DNA of 64,000 nt from Streptomyces sp. CB01201 (GTDB taxonomy: Bacteria > Actinomycetota > Actinomycetes > Streptomycetales > Streptomycetaceae), in the NCBI RefSeq assembly GCF_002803085.1, contig NZ_NNBJ01000004.1, positions 379,571-443,570 on the forward strand, written 5' to 3'. Position 1 is the stretch's first letter. Each line of letters opens with the position of its first letter. A program made the position numbers and the translations under genes. Below, in pieces: positions 33,098 to 40,595 of this stretch. The notes beneath the pieces were generated by a model. That model was given only the letters and a program-made list of their open reading frames with translations. It was not told the origin of the DNA and searched no databases.

Positions 33098-34398
33098 CCC
33101 TGCCCACCAACCGGCCCTGCGCCGCCACGATCACGGCGCTGGGCGAAGAGGCCGCGTACGCCGTCGAGCACTTCGACGTCGAGGTCCACCTGCTGGTCCT
33201 GGACTCGTGCGCGGAGCCGATACGCGCCGAACACGCCGAAGCGATAAGGCGGTTGAGACCGCACGAGCGGATCGTCGTGCACCATCTGGACGAGGCGCGG
33301 CAGCGGCACTTCCTCCAGCGCGTCATCGAACGCGCCGGTCTCACCAAGCCCGATCTGCTGCTCGATCTGATGCTGCCCGCCGAGGTGTCGTACGGGGCCT
33401 GCACCAACCGTGCCTTCCTCGTCGCGAGCGCGCTCGGCTGCTCCTCCGTGCACCGCCGCGACTCCGACAGCGTCTACCAGACCCTGGACGGCGAACCGGT
33501 CTACCCCATCCACCACGAGCTCCTCTCGCTCGGCAAGCGCGCGGTGGACGCCGTCCCCGACGTGACCCGCACCCGGCTCGACCCGGCGGACATCCACAAG
33601 CCGGTGGCCATGGTGGGCAGTTCCTTCGTGGGCGAGCTGTCGGTGGACATCGGCGAGATACGCGAGCTCGACCCGGCCCTCTACTACGAGGTCGTCGGCC
33701 TGTGGGCCGAGGAGGGGGCGTCCGCCGAGGAGCGGCGCGAGCTGGTCGACGAGTCGTTCGTCGGGGCCGGCACCGACCCGTTCACGCACGACGAGTCCAC
33801 CCTGGGCACCCCCGACATCTGGCGCATCGACATGTGCAACATCGGCCTCGACCACGAGGTCTACGAGCGGGTGCCGCTGCCGCCCGCGACCAGCACCATC
33901 GGCAGCGACTACTTCCTGCTGCACCTGGTCCGCGACGCGACGCTGCCCGGTGTGGTGCACAACCGGAACATCGTGAACTACTACACCCCCGAGCGCCGGA
34001 CCGGCCCCGGGTTCACCGCCTACCAGCTGCGGTTCACCAAGTTCCTCCTGTCGATGCTCTACCTCTACCCCGTCTACACGGCGATGGAGGGGGCCCGCGG
34101 GGCGCTGCTCGACGAGAACCACCACGTACGCGCCGCCACCATCGGCGAGCTCGTCGGACGCAGCACGGGCACGGACCGGGCCGAGAACATCCGCAGGCTC
34201 GATGTCGTCGACCGCTGTTACCGCCAACTGGGCGGCAAATACGCGGAGTTCGCCGACCACATCCGTCCGCTGCGCGAGCGGCTGCTCGACGAGGCGCAGG
34301 CCGACATGGAGGACTTCGCGCTGCTCATCGAGGCATGGGGCCCGCTGGTCACGGCCAGCAGGTCCGAGAGCCCGGCCCGGGGTGTCGACGATGCCTGA
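33079..34398 (+). CDS. DUF6271 family glycosyltransferase-like protein
   Basis: 439-aa soluble protein. I recognise it as DUF6271-like with a probable GT-A fold: an N-terminal Rossmann start (RAICLTLPTNRPCA), a strand with VHLLVLDSC, and an RRDSDS acidic motif at about residues 125-131 in the place of a DxD metal site. Conserved-looking HNRNIVNYYTP occurs near residue 295. Function is unknown; a nucleotide-sugar-dependent transfer is the simplest guess. It overlaps the oxygenase gene upstream by 19 bp and the decarboxylase fusion downstream by 8 bp, so the three are co-translated. Confidence 0.7.
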   Translation: MRAICLTLPTNRPCAATITALGEEAAYAVEHFDVEVHLLVLDSCAEPIRAEHAEAIRRLRPHERIVVHHLDEARQRHFLQRVIERAGLTKPDLLLDLMLPAEVSYGACTNRAFLVASALGCSSVHRRDSDSVYQTLDGEPVYPIHHELLSLGKRAVDAVPDVTRTRLDPADIHKPVAMVGSSFVGELSVDIGEIRELDPALYYEVVGLWAEEGASAEERRELVDESFVGAGTDPFTHDESTLGTPDIWRIDMCNIGLDHEVYERVPLPPATSTIGSDYFLLHLVRDATLPGVVHNRNIVNYYTPERRTGPGFTAYQLRFTKFLLSMLYLYPVYTAMEGARGALLDENHHVRAATIGELVGRSTGTDRAENIRRLDVVDRCYRQLGGKYAEFADHIRPLRERLLDEAQADMEDFALLIEAWGPLVTASRSESPARGVDDA

Positions 34399-36082
34399 GA
34401 GCGCGGCCCTCAGGGCGGCCCTGGACGCCGCCACCGACGACCGGATCTTCTTCGACCTCAGCGGCATCGAGGCCCAGTACGCGGCCCTGCTGCGGCAACT
34501 GCCCGGCATCGCGGTCCGCTTCGCCATGAAGGCGTGCCCGGTGGACGAGGTGCTCGGCGCGCTGGCCCGCCAGGGCGCGGGCTTCGACGCGGCCAGCCCG
34601 CGAGAGATCGAGCAGGCGCTCGCGACGGGCGTGCCGGCCGAGCGCATCCACTACGGCAACACGATCAAGTCGGACGAGAACATCGCCGACGCCTACCGTC
34701 TGGGCATCAGGGACTTCGCGACCGACAGCGTCGAGGACGTCACGGCGATCGCCCAACACGCCCCTGGATCAAGGGTGTTCTGCCGTCTCGCCACCAGCGG
34801 CGAAGGCGCGCTGTGGGGCCTCAGCCAGAAGTTCGGCTGCTCGGCCGACGACGCCGTACGCGTGCTGGAAGCCGCACGCGACGCGGGTCTGACCCCGGCG
34901 GGCCTGTCCGTGCACGTCGGCTCGCAGCAGATGACCTCGGAGGCCTGGCGGGGCGCGCTGGACGATCTCGTGGACCTGGTGGCGGTCCTGGGCGGCCGGG
35001 GCATCCTGCTCGACCACATCAACCTCGGCGGCGGCCTGCCCGCCCTCGGCTGCCTCGACAAGCGCGGCCGGCCGCTGGAGCCGCCGCTGGACAAGATGTT
35101 CGCCGTGCTCCGCGAGGGCATGCAGCGCCTGCGCGAGGAGTCGGCGTCACCGCTGGCCTTCCTCATGGAGCCCGGCCGCCACCTGGTGGCCGACCACGGC
35201 GCCATCCGCGCTCGCGTCTCCCGCCTCTCCACCCGCCGCCAGCGCGACGGCGAGCGGCAGAACTGGCTCTATCTGAGCTGTGGGAAGTTCAACGGCCTGT
35301 ACGAGATGGACGAGTTGCAGTACCGCCTGGAGTTCCCGGGGCACGCCGAGGACCGTCAGGTCCCGGCCGTGGTCGCGGGCCCCACGTGCGACAGCGACGA
35401 CGCCTACGACCACGAGTCCGGACGCGTCCAGGTCCCCGCGGGGGCGGCTTCCGGCGACCCGGTCTGGATCCACTCCTGCGGCGCGTACGCCGTGGGCTAC
35501 ACCACCCAGGGCTTCAACGGCTTCGACCCGCTGCCCTACACCTGCATCGGAGGTGCGGAGCGGATGCCTCCGTCGAACACCGGGCTGCTGCCGGACACGG
35601 ATGTCGTCGTCCGCCCGCTGGCCGAGCGCGACTGGGACGCGATCGTGGCCCTGGAAGCGGACGCCTACACCGAGGACGGCCTGTCCGAGGGCAGGGATGC
35701 CCTCAAGTCCCGTCATTTCGACGGTACTTGCTTCGTGCTGGAGGAGTCCGGACGAGTCGGCGGCTATCTCCTGGCGCTGCCCTACCCGCCCTTCTCCAGC
35801 CCGGACCTGAGCCGCGCCGAAGGGTCGGGCCACCCCTCGCCGAACCTCCACGCCCACGACCTCGTCATCGCCGAGGACCTGCGCGGCCGGGGCCTCGGCC
35901 CCCGGCTGCTCACCCATCTCCGCGAGACCGCACGGGAGTTGGGCTACGAACAGATCTCCCTGGTGGCCGTCAGGGGAGCCCATGTGCTGTGGGCCCAGCT
36001 CGGCTACCGCGCCCACCCCGAGGTCGAACTGCCGGAGAGCTACGGCACGAACGCGATGTACATGTCCATGGAAGTAGGCTGA
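34391..36082 (+). CDS. PLP-dependent amino acid decarboxylase fused to GNAT acetyltransferase
   Basis: 563-aa two-domain enzyme. Residues 1-395 are a fold-type III (alanine-racemase/ODC-like) decarboxylase: the PLP Lys is Lys47 in RFAMKACP, SVHVGSQ and NLGGGLPALG bind cofactor, EPGRHLVADHG follows, and GPTCDSDD (about 329-336) is the Cys/Asp substrate motif of ornithine/diaminopimelate decarboxylases. Residues ~403-563 are a GNAT domain with the acetyl-CoA loop RGRGLG (about 497). A decarboxylated amino acid (a di- or polyamine) could be N-acylated by the same polypeptide. ATG 34391 lies within the end of the preceding gene; the MFS gene starts 8 bp after the stop. Confidence 0.85.
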   Translation: MPESAALRAALDAATDDRIFFDLSGIEAQYAALLRQLPGIAVRFAMKACPVDEVLGALARQGAGFDAASPREIEQALATGVPAERIHYGNTIKSDENIADAYRLGIRDFATDSVEDVTAIAQHAPGSRVFCRLATSGEGALWGLSQKFGCSADDAVRVLEAARDAGLTPAGLSVHVGSQQMTSEAWRGALDDLVDLVAVLGGRGILLDHINLGGGLPALGCLDKRGRPLEPPLDKMFAVLREGMQRLREESASPLAFLMEPGRHLVADHGAIRARVSRLSTRRQRDGERQNWLYLSCGKFNGLYEMDELQYRLEFPGHAEDRQVPAVVAGPTCDSDDAYDHESGRVQVPAGAASGDPVWIHSCGAYAVGYTTQGFNGFDPLPYTCIGGAERMPPSNTGLLPDTDVVVRPLAERDWDAIVALEADAYTEDGLSEGRDALKSRHFDGTCFVLEESGRVGGYLLALPYPPFSSPDLSRAEGSGHPSPNLHAHDLVIAEDLRGRGLGPRLLTHLRETARELGYEQISLVAVRGAHVLWAQLGYRAHPEVELPESYGTNAMYMSMEVG

Positions 36083-36089
36083 AACGCGC

Positions 36090-37277
36090 ATGTATCGCCT
36101 TCGCGATGAATACCGGCGGTCACAGGCGGCGATCGCGGCACTGTTCTGCTGTCTCGGTTTCCAGTACGCCACCTGGGTCTCGCGGATTCCCGCGCTGAAG
36201 ACGAGGCTCGACCTGTCCGAGGCGGAACTGGGCCTGCTCCTCATGGTCTGCGGGGCCGGGGCCGCCCTCTCCTTCCCGCTGGTGGCGGTCCTGACCAGGC
36301 GGTTCGGCTCCCGCCGGCTCGCGGTCGGGTCCGCCCTCGCCCTCGGGGCGGTCCTGCTCGCGCTGTCGGTCACGCCGAACTACGCGGTGACGCTGTTGAT
36401 CGTCTGCTGCGACGGGGTCGCGGTCGGCTGTCTGAACGTCGCGATGAACGCGCAGGCGGCGGCGCTTGAGGTGAAGTACCGGCGGACCACGATGGCGAAG
36501 ATGCACGCGACGTTCAGCGCCGGCTCGCTGTTCGCCGCGCTGCTCGCCTCCGGCGTCACCTCGCTGTCCTCGGCGCTGCCGGCCCACTTCCTCACGGCGA
36601 CGGCACTGCTCGCGGCGCTGGTGCTCGCGGCGAGCGGAGGTCTGCTGACGGAGGATCAAAGTCCTGCGGAGCACGCGGAGTCGTCCGACTCCGACCCGGC
36701 AGCCGGAGAGAAGCGAAAGGGGCTGACCCTGCCGACCCGGGTGACGATCTGGATGGGTCTGGCGATGGCGTTCGGCACGGTGACCGAGGGGGCCATGAAC
36801 GACTGGTCGGCGCTCTATCTGAAGGACACGGCGGGTGCGCCGGCGGAGCTGGCTCCGCTGGGCATCGCCGTGGTCTCGGTGATGATGGTCCTGGCCCGCC
36901 TCTTCGCCGACGGCTGGCGCACGAAGTGGGGCGACGAACGGATCGTGCGGGTCGGCAGCGTGCTGGCCGGCGCGGGCCTCGCGCTCGCCCTGCTGGCCGG
37001 CGGGGTGGTCCCGGCACTGCTCGGGTTCGCCTGCGTCGGGCTCGGCATCGCGGCGGTGACGCCGTGCGTGTACGTGGCCGCGGCCCGCCAGGGCTCGGAC
37101 GCCCTGGCGCTGGTCGCCGCGATGGGCACGACGGGGTTGCTCGGCGGGCCCGCGGTGATCGGCTTCATCGCGAACGGTACGAGTCTGGCGTGGGGGATGG
37201 GGGCGGTCGCGGCCTCGGCCCTGGTCGTCGCCCTGTGCAGCACCCGGATCCGCTTCCCGGCCCTGACCCCGGCGTAA
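36090..37277 (+). CDS. MFS transporter
   Basis: 395-aa major facilitator with 12 predicted membrane spans split by a hydrophilic loop around residues 185-215 (rich in Glu/Asp/Ser, ending KRKGLTLP). The conserved loop 2-3 motif reads LTRRFGSRRLAVG. It is the last gene of the four-gene operon and lies 7 bp after the decarboxylase-GNAT gene. The natural role is export of the operon's product, although uptake of a precursor is not excluded. Confidence 0.82.
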   Translation: MYRLRDEYRRSQAAIAALFCCLGFQYATWVSRIPALKTRLDLSEAELGLLLMVCGAGAALSFPLVAVLTRRFGSRRLAVGSALALGAVLLALSVTPNYAVTLLIVCCDGVAVGCLNVAMNAQAAALEVKYRRTTMAKMHATFSAGSLFAALLASGVTSLSSALPAHFLTATALLAALVLAASGGLLTEDQSPAEHAESSDSDPAAGEKRKGLTLPTRVTIWMGLAMAFGTVTEGAMNDWSALYLKDTAGAPAELAPLGIAVVSVMMVLARLFADGWRTKWGDERIVRVGSVLAGAGLALALLAGGVVPALLGFACVGLGIAAVTPCVYVAAARQGSDALALVAAMGTTGLLGGPAVIGFIANGTSLAWGMGAVAASALVVALCSTRIRFPALTPA

Positions 37278-37354
37278 CGGCTCCGCCGGCCCGCGGTTCC
37301 GGGTACGCGGGGGCGGGACCGCCGCCGGCCCGGCCCCGCCGCGCCCTGCGCCGC

Positions 37355-37719
37355 TCGCGCAGTTCCCCGCGCCCCTTGGGGGTGGTTCTGCTGTGGTCCG
37401 GCCCCGGCTCGTCGCGGCCTGGTCGCGCAGTTCCCCGCGCCCCTGGGGGGTGTCGGCTTTGTGGTCCGGTCGCGGCCCGGCGGGGGCTGGTCGCGCAGTT
37501 CCCCGCGCCCCTGGGGGGTGCCGTGGCGGCCGGGCGAAGCGCCCTGAGGGATCGCGGTGCCGGCAGGGCCAAGCGCCCTTGGGGGCGCGGGGAACTGCGC
37601 GAGCAACCACGCATGGTCCGCGGGCGGAATCGGGTGTGAGGGGCGCCGGGAACTGCGCGATCGGCCCAGCACGGTCCGAGGGCGGAGTCGGGCTTTTGGG
37701 GGCGCGGGGAACTGCGCGA
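37355..37719. repeat. Cluster of six GCGCAGTTCCCCGCGCCCC repeats
   Basis: Three forward copies of TCGCGCAGTTCCCCGCGCCC (37355, 37423, 37491) are followed by three reverse-complement copies (about 37578, 37636, 37695) in the gap between the convergent MFS and nagB genes. The reverse copies sit in ~60-bp tandem units that share CCACGCA(T/C)GGTCCG and GGGCGGA-TCGGG. A seventh copy lies at 48121. The arms could fold into large stems and serve as a two-way terminator. Confidence 0.85.
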
Positions 37720-37797
37720 TCAGCCACGCACGGTGCGAGGGGGAAGCCGGTTCAGGGGCCCGGGGCCGCGCCGAAGGCGGCCCCGCCCCCAGGGGGG

Positions 37798-38583
37798 CTA
37801 AAGCCCCTGCCACACCGGCTTGTTGGTGAAGGTGTGCCGGAAGTACGGCGCAAGCTTCAGCTTCGACGCCGCCGCCTCGTCCACGACAACCGTCGCGTGC
37901 TGGTGCAACTGGAGCGCCGAGGCCGGCACCACCGCGGCGACAGGCCCCTCGACGGTCTGCGCGACCGCCTCGGCCTTGCCCTCACCCGTCGCGAGCAGCA
38001 CCAGGTGACGTGCCTCCAGGATCGTCCCGATGCCCTGGGTGATCACATGGTGCGGCACCTGCTCGATGTCGTCGTCGAAGAAGCGCGCGTTGTCGACCCG
38101 GGTCTGCTCGGTCAGCGTCTTGATCCGGGTGCGCGAGGCGAGCGAGGAGCAGGGCTCGTTGAAGCCGATGTGCCCGTCCGTGCCGATGCCCAGGATCTGG
38201 AGGTCGACCCCGCCGGCCGAGGCGAGCGCCAGGTCGTACGCCTCGCACGCCGCCTGGACGTCCTCGGCGGAGCCGTCCGGCCCGATGAAGGAGTCCGCGC
38301 CGAGCCCGAGCGGCTCGACGACCTGGCGGATCACGGTGGCACGGTAGGACTCGGGGTGCCCGGCCGGCAGCCCCACGTACTCGTCGAGCTGGCACACACG
38401 GGCCCGCGACACGTCCACGTCACCGGCGGAGACCTTCGCGGTCAGCGCGTCGTAGATCGGAATCGGGGTCGAGCCGGTGGCCACCCCGAGCAGCGCGTCG
38501 GGCTTGCGGCGCCACAGGGCGGCGATCGACTCCGCGATGAGCTCGCCGCCTGCCTTGGCGTCCGGGACGATGACAACTTCCAC
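37798..38583 (-). CDS. nagB: Glucosamine-6-phosphate deaminase
   Basis: 261-aa enzyme converting GlcN-6-P to fructose-6-P and ammonia, the last step in channelling GlcNAc into glycolysis. Motifs: GVATGSTP phosphate-binding loop (about 33-40), QLDEY with the catalytic Asp67, and GIGTDGHIGFNEP with the ring-opening His and Glu. GTG 38583 is the start. A dre-like palindrome 39-54 bp upstream fits DasR repression. In this genome it is separated from dasD by the accessory operon and a repeat cluster. Confidence 0.95.
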   Translation of the reverse strand: MEVVIVPDAKAGGELIAESIAALWRRKPDALLGVATGSTPIPIYDALTAKVSAGDVDVSRARVCQLDEYVGLPAGHPESYRATVIRQVVEPLGLGADSFIGPDGSAEDVQAACEAYDLALASAGGVDLQILGIGTDGHIGFNEPCSSLASRTRIKTLTEQTRVDNARFFDDDIEQVPHHVITQGIGTILEARHLVLLATGEGKAEAVAQTVEGPVAAVVPASALQLHQHATVVVDEAAASKLKLAPYFRHTFTNKPVWQGL

Positions 38584-38621
38584 GTGGGCCTGCCGATCTG
38601 GAGACGTGAAACTACAACGGG

Positions 38622-38637
38622 CGTGGTATAGACCAAT
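38622..38637. promoter_or_regulatory. dre site upstream of nagB
   Basis: CGTGGTATAGACCAAT, DasR-type 16-mer with one mismatch in the core (A for C), located 39-54 bp before the nagB start; nagB is an established DasR target in Streptomyces. Confidence 0.85.
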
Positions 38638-38827
38638 CTAGCAGAGTGACGGCCCCGAGGAGCAGGCTCGCGCCTGCTCCCATGGTCGACCGCCCGGGTG
38701 GCCGGAACGCATACGAAGGCGGCCATTCGGAGGCATGGCGCATGTCCGGGGTGCGGCCGCAGGGGGCACCCCCGCGCCGGCCCCTCGGCCGGTGGTGCCC
38801 CCGGTCCCGCCGTCGGCGCACCCGGTC

Positions 38828-39580
38828 CTAGGCGATCACGCCGCCGGTCGCGTCCAGCCACTGGCCGGTGATCCAGCGCCCGTCCGAGGAGGCCAGGAAC
38901 CCGACCACGTCCGCGATGTCGGACGCCTCGCCGACCCGGCCGAGCGGCGACATCGCGGCCGTCGCCGCCCAGGCGTCGTCGTTGTCGCGCAGCCAGCCCG
39001 CGTTGATGTCGGTGTCGATGACCCCGGGCGCCACCGAGTTCACGGTGATCCCGCGCGGGCCGAGGAGCTTCGACAGGTTCCGGGTGAGCACATCGAGCGC
39101 GCCCTTGGTCATGGCGTACGTGAGCGTCTCCGGCATCATGGCCGCGCGCGCGAGGCCGCTGGAGATGTTGACGACCCGGCCGCCGTCGCGCAGCCGGGTC
39201 AGGCCGAGCTGCGTCACGAAGAACGGGGCCTTGGCGTTGACCGCGAAGAACCGGTCGTAGGCCTCCTCGGGGACCTCGCCGAACGGTATGGGGTACCCGA
39301 CCCCGGCGTTGTTCACCAGGATGTCGACCCCGTCGGCCAGCTGGTCGAAGGCCTCCCACAGGGCGGCCGCGTCCCCCGGAACCCCGAGCTCCTGCCCGAT
39401 CGCGAAGGCGGAGCCGCCCGCCTCCTCGATGGCCGCCACCGTCTCCTTGGCCGCCGCCTCGTTCGTGCCGTAGTGCACGGCCACCCGCGCCCCGTCCCGG
39501 CCGAGGCGCTCGGCGATCCCGCGCCCGATGCCCCTGCTGCCGCCCGTGACCAGTGCCGTCTTTCCGTCGAGCGAGCCCAT
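38828..39580 (-). CDS. SDR family oxidoreductase
   Basis: 250-aa classical short-chain dehydrogenase/reductase. The NADP-binding motif is TGGSRGIG, NNAGVG is the structural motif, and the catalytic residues are Ser in VNISSG and Tyr/Lys in YAMTKGALD. ATG 39580 has GGAAGGAG upstream. It is divergent from a TetR-type gene with two operator-like palindromes between, so it is probably the target of that repressor. Substrate unknown. Confidence 0.88.
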   Translation of the reverse strand: MGSLDGKTALVTGGSRGIGRGIAERLGRDGARVAVHYGTNEAAAKETVAAIEEAGGSAFAIGQELGVPGDAAALWEAFDQLADGVDILVNNAGVGYPIPFGEVPEEAYDRFFAVNAKAPFFVTQLGLTRLRDGGRVVNISSGLARAAMMPETLTYAMTKGALDVLTRNLSKLLGPRGITVNSVAPGVIDTDINAGWLRDNDDAWAATAAMSPLGRVGEASDIADVVGFLASSDGRWITGQWLDATGGVIA

Positions 39581-39610
39581 GGCCGCGCTCCTTCCACCCC
39601 GAATATTTAT

Positions 39611-39624
39611 GTAGCGGTCGCTAC
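39611..39624. promoter_or_regulatory. TetR-type operator half 1
   Basis: GTAGCGGTCGCTAC, an inverted repeat in the SDR/TetR divergent promoter region; shares TAG(C/T)GGTCGCTA with a second site 36 bp away. Confidence 0.7.
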
Positions 39625-39645
39625 GGAAAGAAACGTAGCACATTC

Positions 39646-39661
39646 TTTAGTGGTCGCTAAA
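39646..39661. promoter_or_regulatory. TetR-type operator half 2
   Basis: TTTAGTGGTCGCTAAA, second copy of the palindrome, 22 bp upstream of the TetR-type gene start; together with the first it suggests autoregulation and repression of the divergent SDR gene. Confidence 0.7.
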
Positions 39662-39682
39662 GAAGCGCGGTACGATCGGCGC

Positions 39683-40294
39683 ATGGCGACGAAACAGCGC
39701 GGCCGCCCCCGCTCCTTCGACCGGGACAAGGCCCTGGAACAGGCCACGATGGAGTTCTGGCGGCACGGCTACGAGGTGACCTCGGTAGCCGATCTGACCC
39801 GGGCCATGGGCATCGGTGCACCCAGCCTCTACGCCGCCTTCGGCGACAAGCGGACCCTCTTCGAGGAGGTCCTGACCGCTTACGGGGCGACCTACGGGGC
39901 CTTCGCGGCGCGGGCCCTGGCCGAGGAGCCGACCGCACGCCGGGCCGTCGCCCGGCTGCTGCGCGAGGCCGCCGCCGAGTTCACCGACCCGGCGCACCCG
40001 TACGGCTGCCTGGTCATCAGCGCCGCGGCCAACTGCACCACCGAAGCCGTCAGCGCGGGCCTGCGTGAGCAGCGGAACGCCAACCTGGACGTCATCGAGA
40101 GCCGGATCGCCGCGGACATCGCCGCCGGGCACCTGCCCGAGGGCACCGACGCGCGCGCACTCGCCCGGTTCAGCGGGGCGGTCTTCCAGGGCATGTCCCA
40201 GCAGGCTCGCGACGGGGCGGGCCGCGCCGAACTCGAAGCCGTCGCCGAGGCAGCCATGCTGGCCTGGCCCTCGGAGCGGACACGGGCGCGCTGA
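39683..40294 (+). CDS. TetR/AcrR family transcriptional regulator
   Basis: 203-aa repressor. The N-terminal helix-turn-helix reads DLTRAMGIGAPSLYAAFGDKRTLFEEVL after an RGRPRSFD arm. The C-terminal part is an all-helical ligand domain with a Cys (CLVISAAANC) near the middle. It is divergent from the SDR gene with which it probably forms a sensing pair. ATG 39683 is used; the ribosome-binding site is weak, and the short leader overlaps the operator. Confidence 0.88.
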   Translation: MATKQRGRPRSFDRDKALEQATMEFWRHGYEVTSVADLTRAMGIGAPSLYAAFGDKRTLFEEVLTAYGATYGAFAARALAEEPTARRAVARLLREAAAEFTDPAHPYGCLVISAAANCTTEAVSAGLREQRNANLDVIESRIAADIAAGHLPEGTDARALARFSGAVFQGMSQQARDGAGRAELEAVAEAAMLAWPSERTRAR

Positions 40295-40595
40295 GGGTTG
40301 CGAGAGGCGGGCCGGCGCGGAATATTGCGGGGTGCAGATGGATGGACAGGGCAGAATGGTCTAGTCCACAATGAACACATCGAGCTTCCGCCCACCCCGC
40401 ACAGGCGGGCGGGACCGAGGCCCCGGCGCTCTCTGCCCTGACCGCGCCGTGACCTCTCTTGAGGCCGGAGGGACCGCACACCCGCCGGCCGGCAATCGGG
40501 CTGCGGTGCCCGGACGGGCTGAGGGTCCTGTCCTGGCGCCGCGGCCCGCAGTCATTTTCGTCGTGGGACGCAGGTACGCTCACAGCGTGCCCTCC
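40295..40595. other. Upstream region of the PdtaS-like kinase gene
   Basis: About 300 bp without a gene. It holds the dre site at 40355 and an ATG at 40371 in frame with the kinase, whose extra 75 residues look non-coding. No other structure was found. Confidence 0.5.
40355..40370. promoter_or_regulatory. dre site upstream of the PdtaS-like kinase
   Basis: AATGGTCTAGTCCACA matches the DasR consensus with core GGTCTAGTCC, about 226 bp before the kinase start. It is the only dre-like site in the window near a signalling gene. Confidence 0.75.

Noticed and set aside
37355..37719. CRISPR array
   Set aside because: Repeats occur in both orientations, spacing is irregular, spacers are similar to each other and no cas genes are nearby.
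40371..40595. N-terminal 75-residue extension of the PdtaS-like kinase
   Set aside because: Composition is that of non-coding sequence and known homologues, as I recall them, start near MNDLVRQH.
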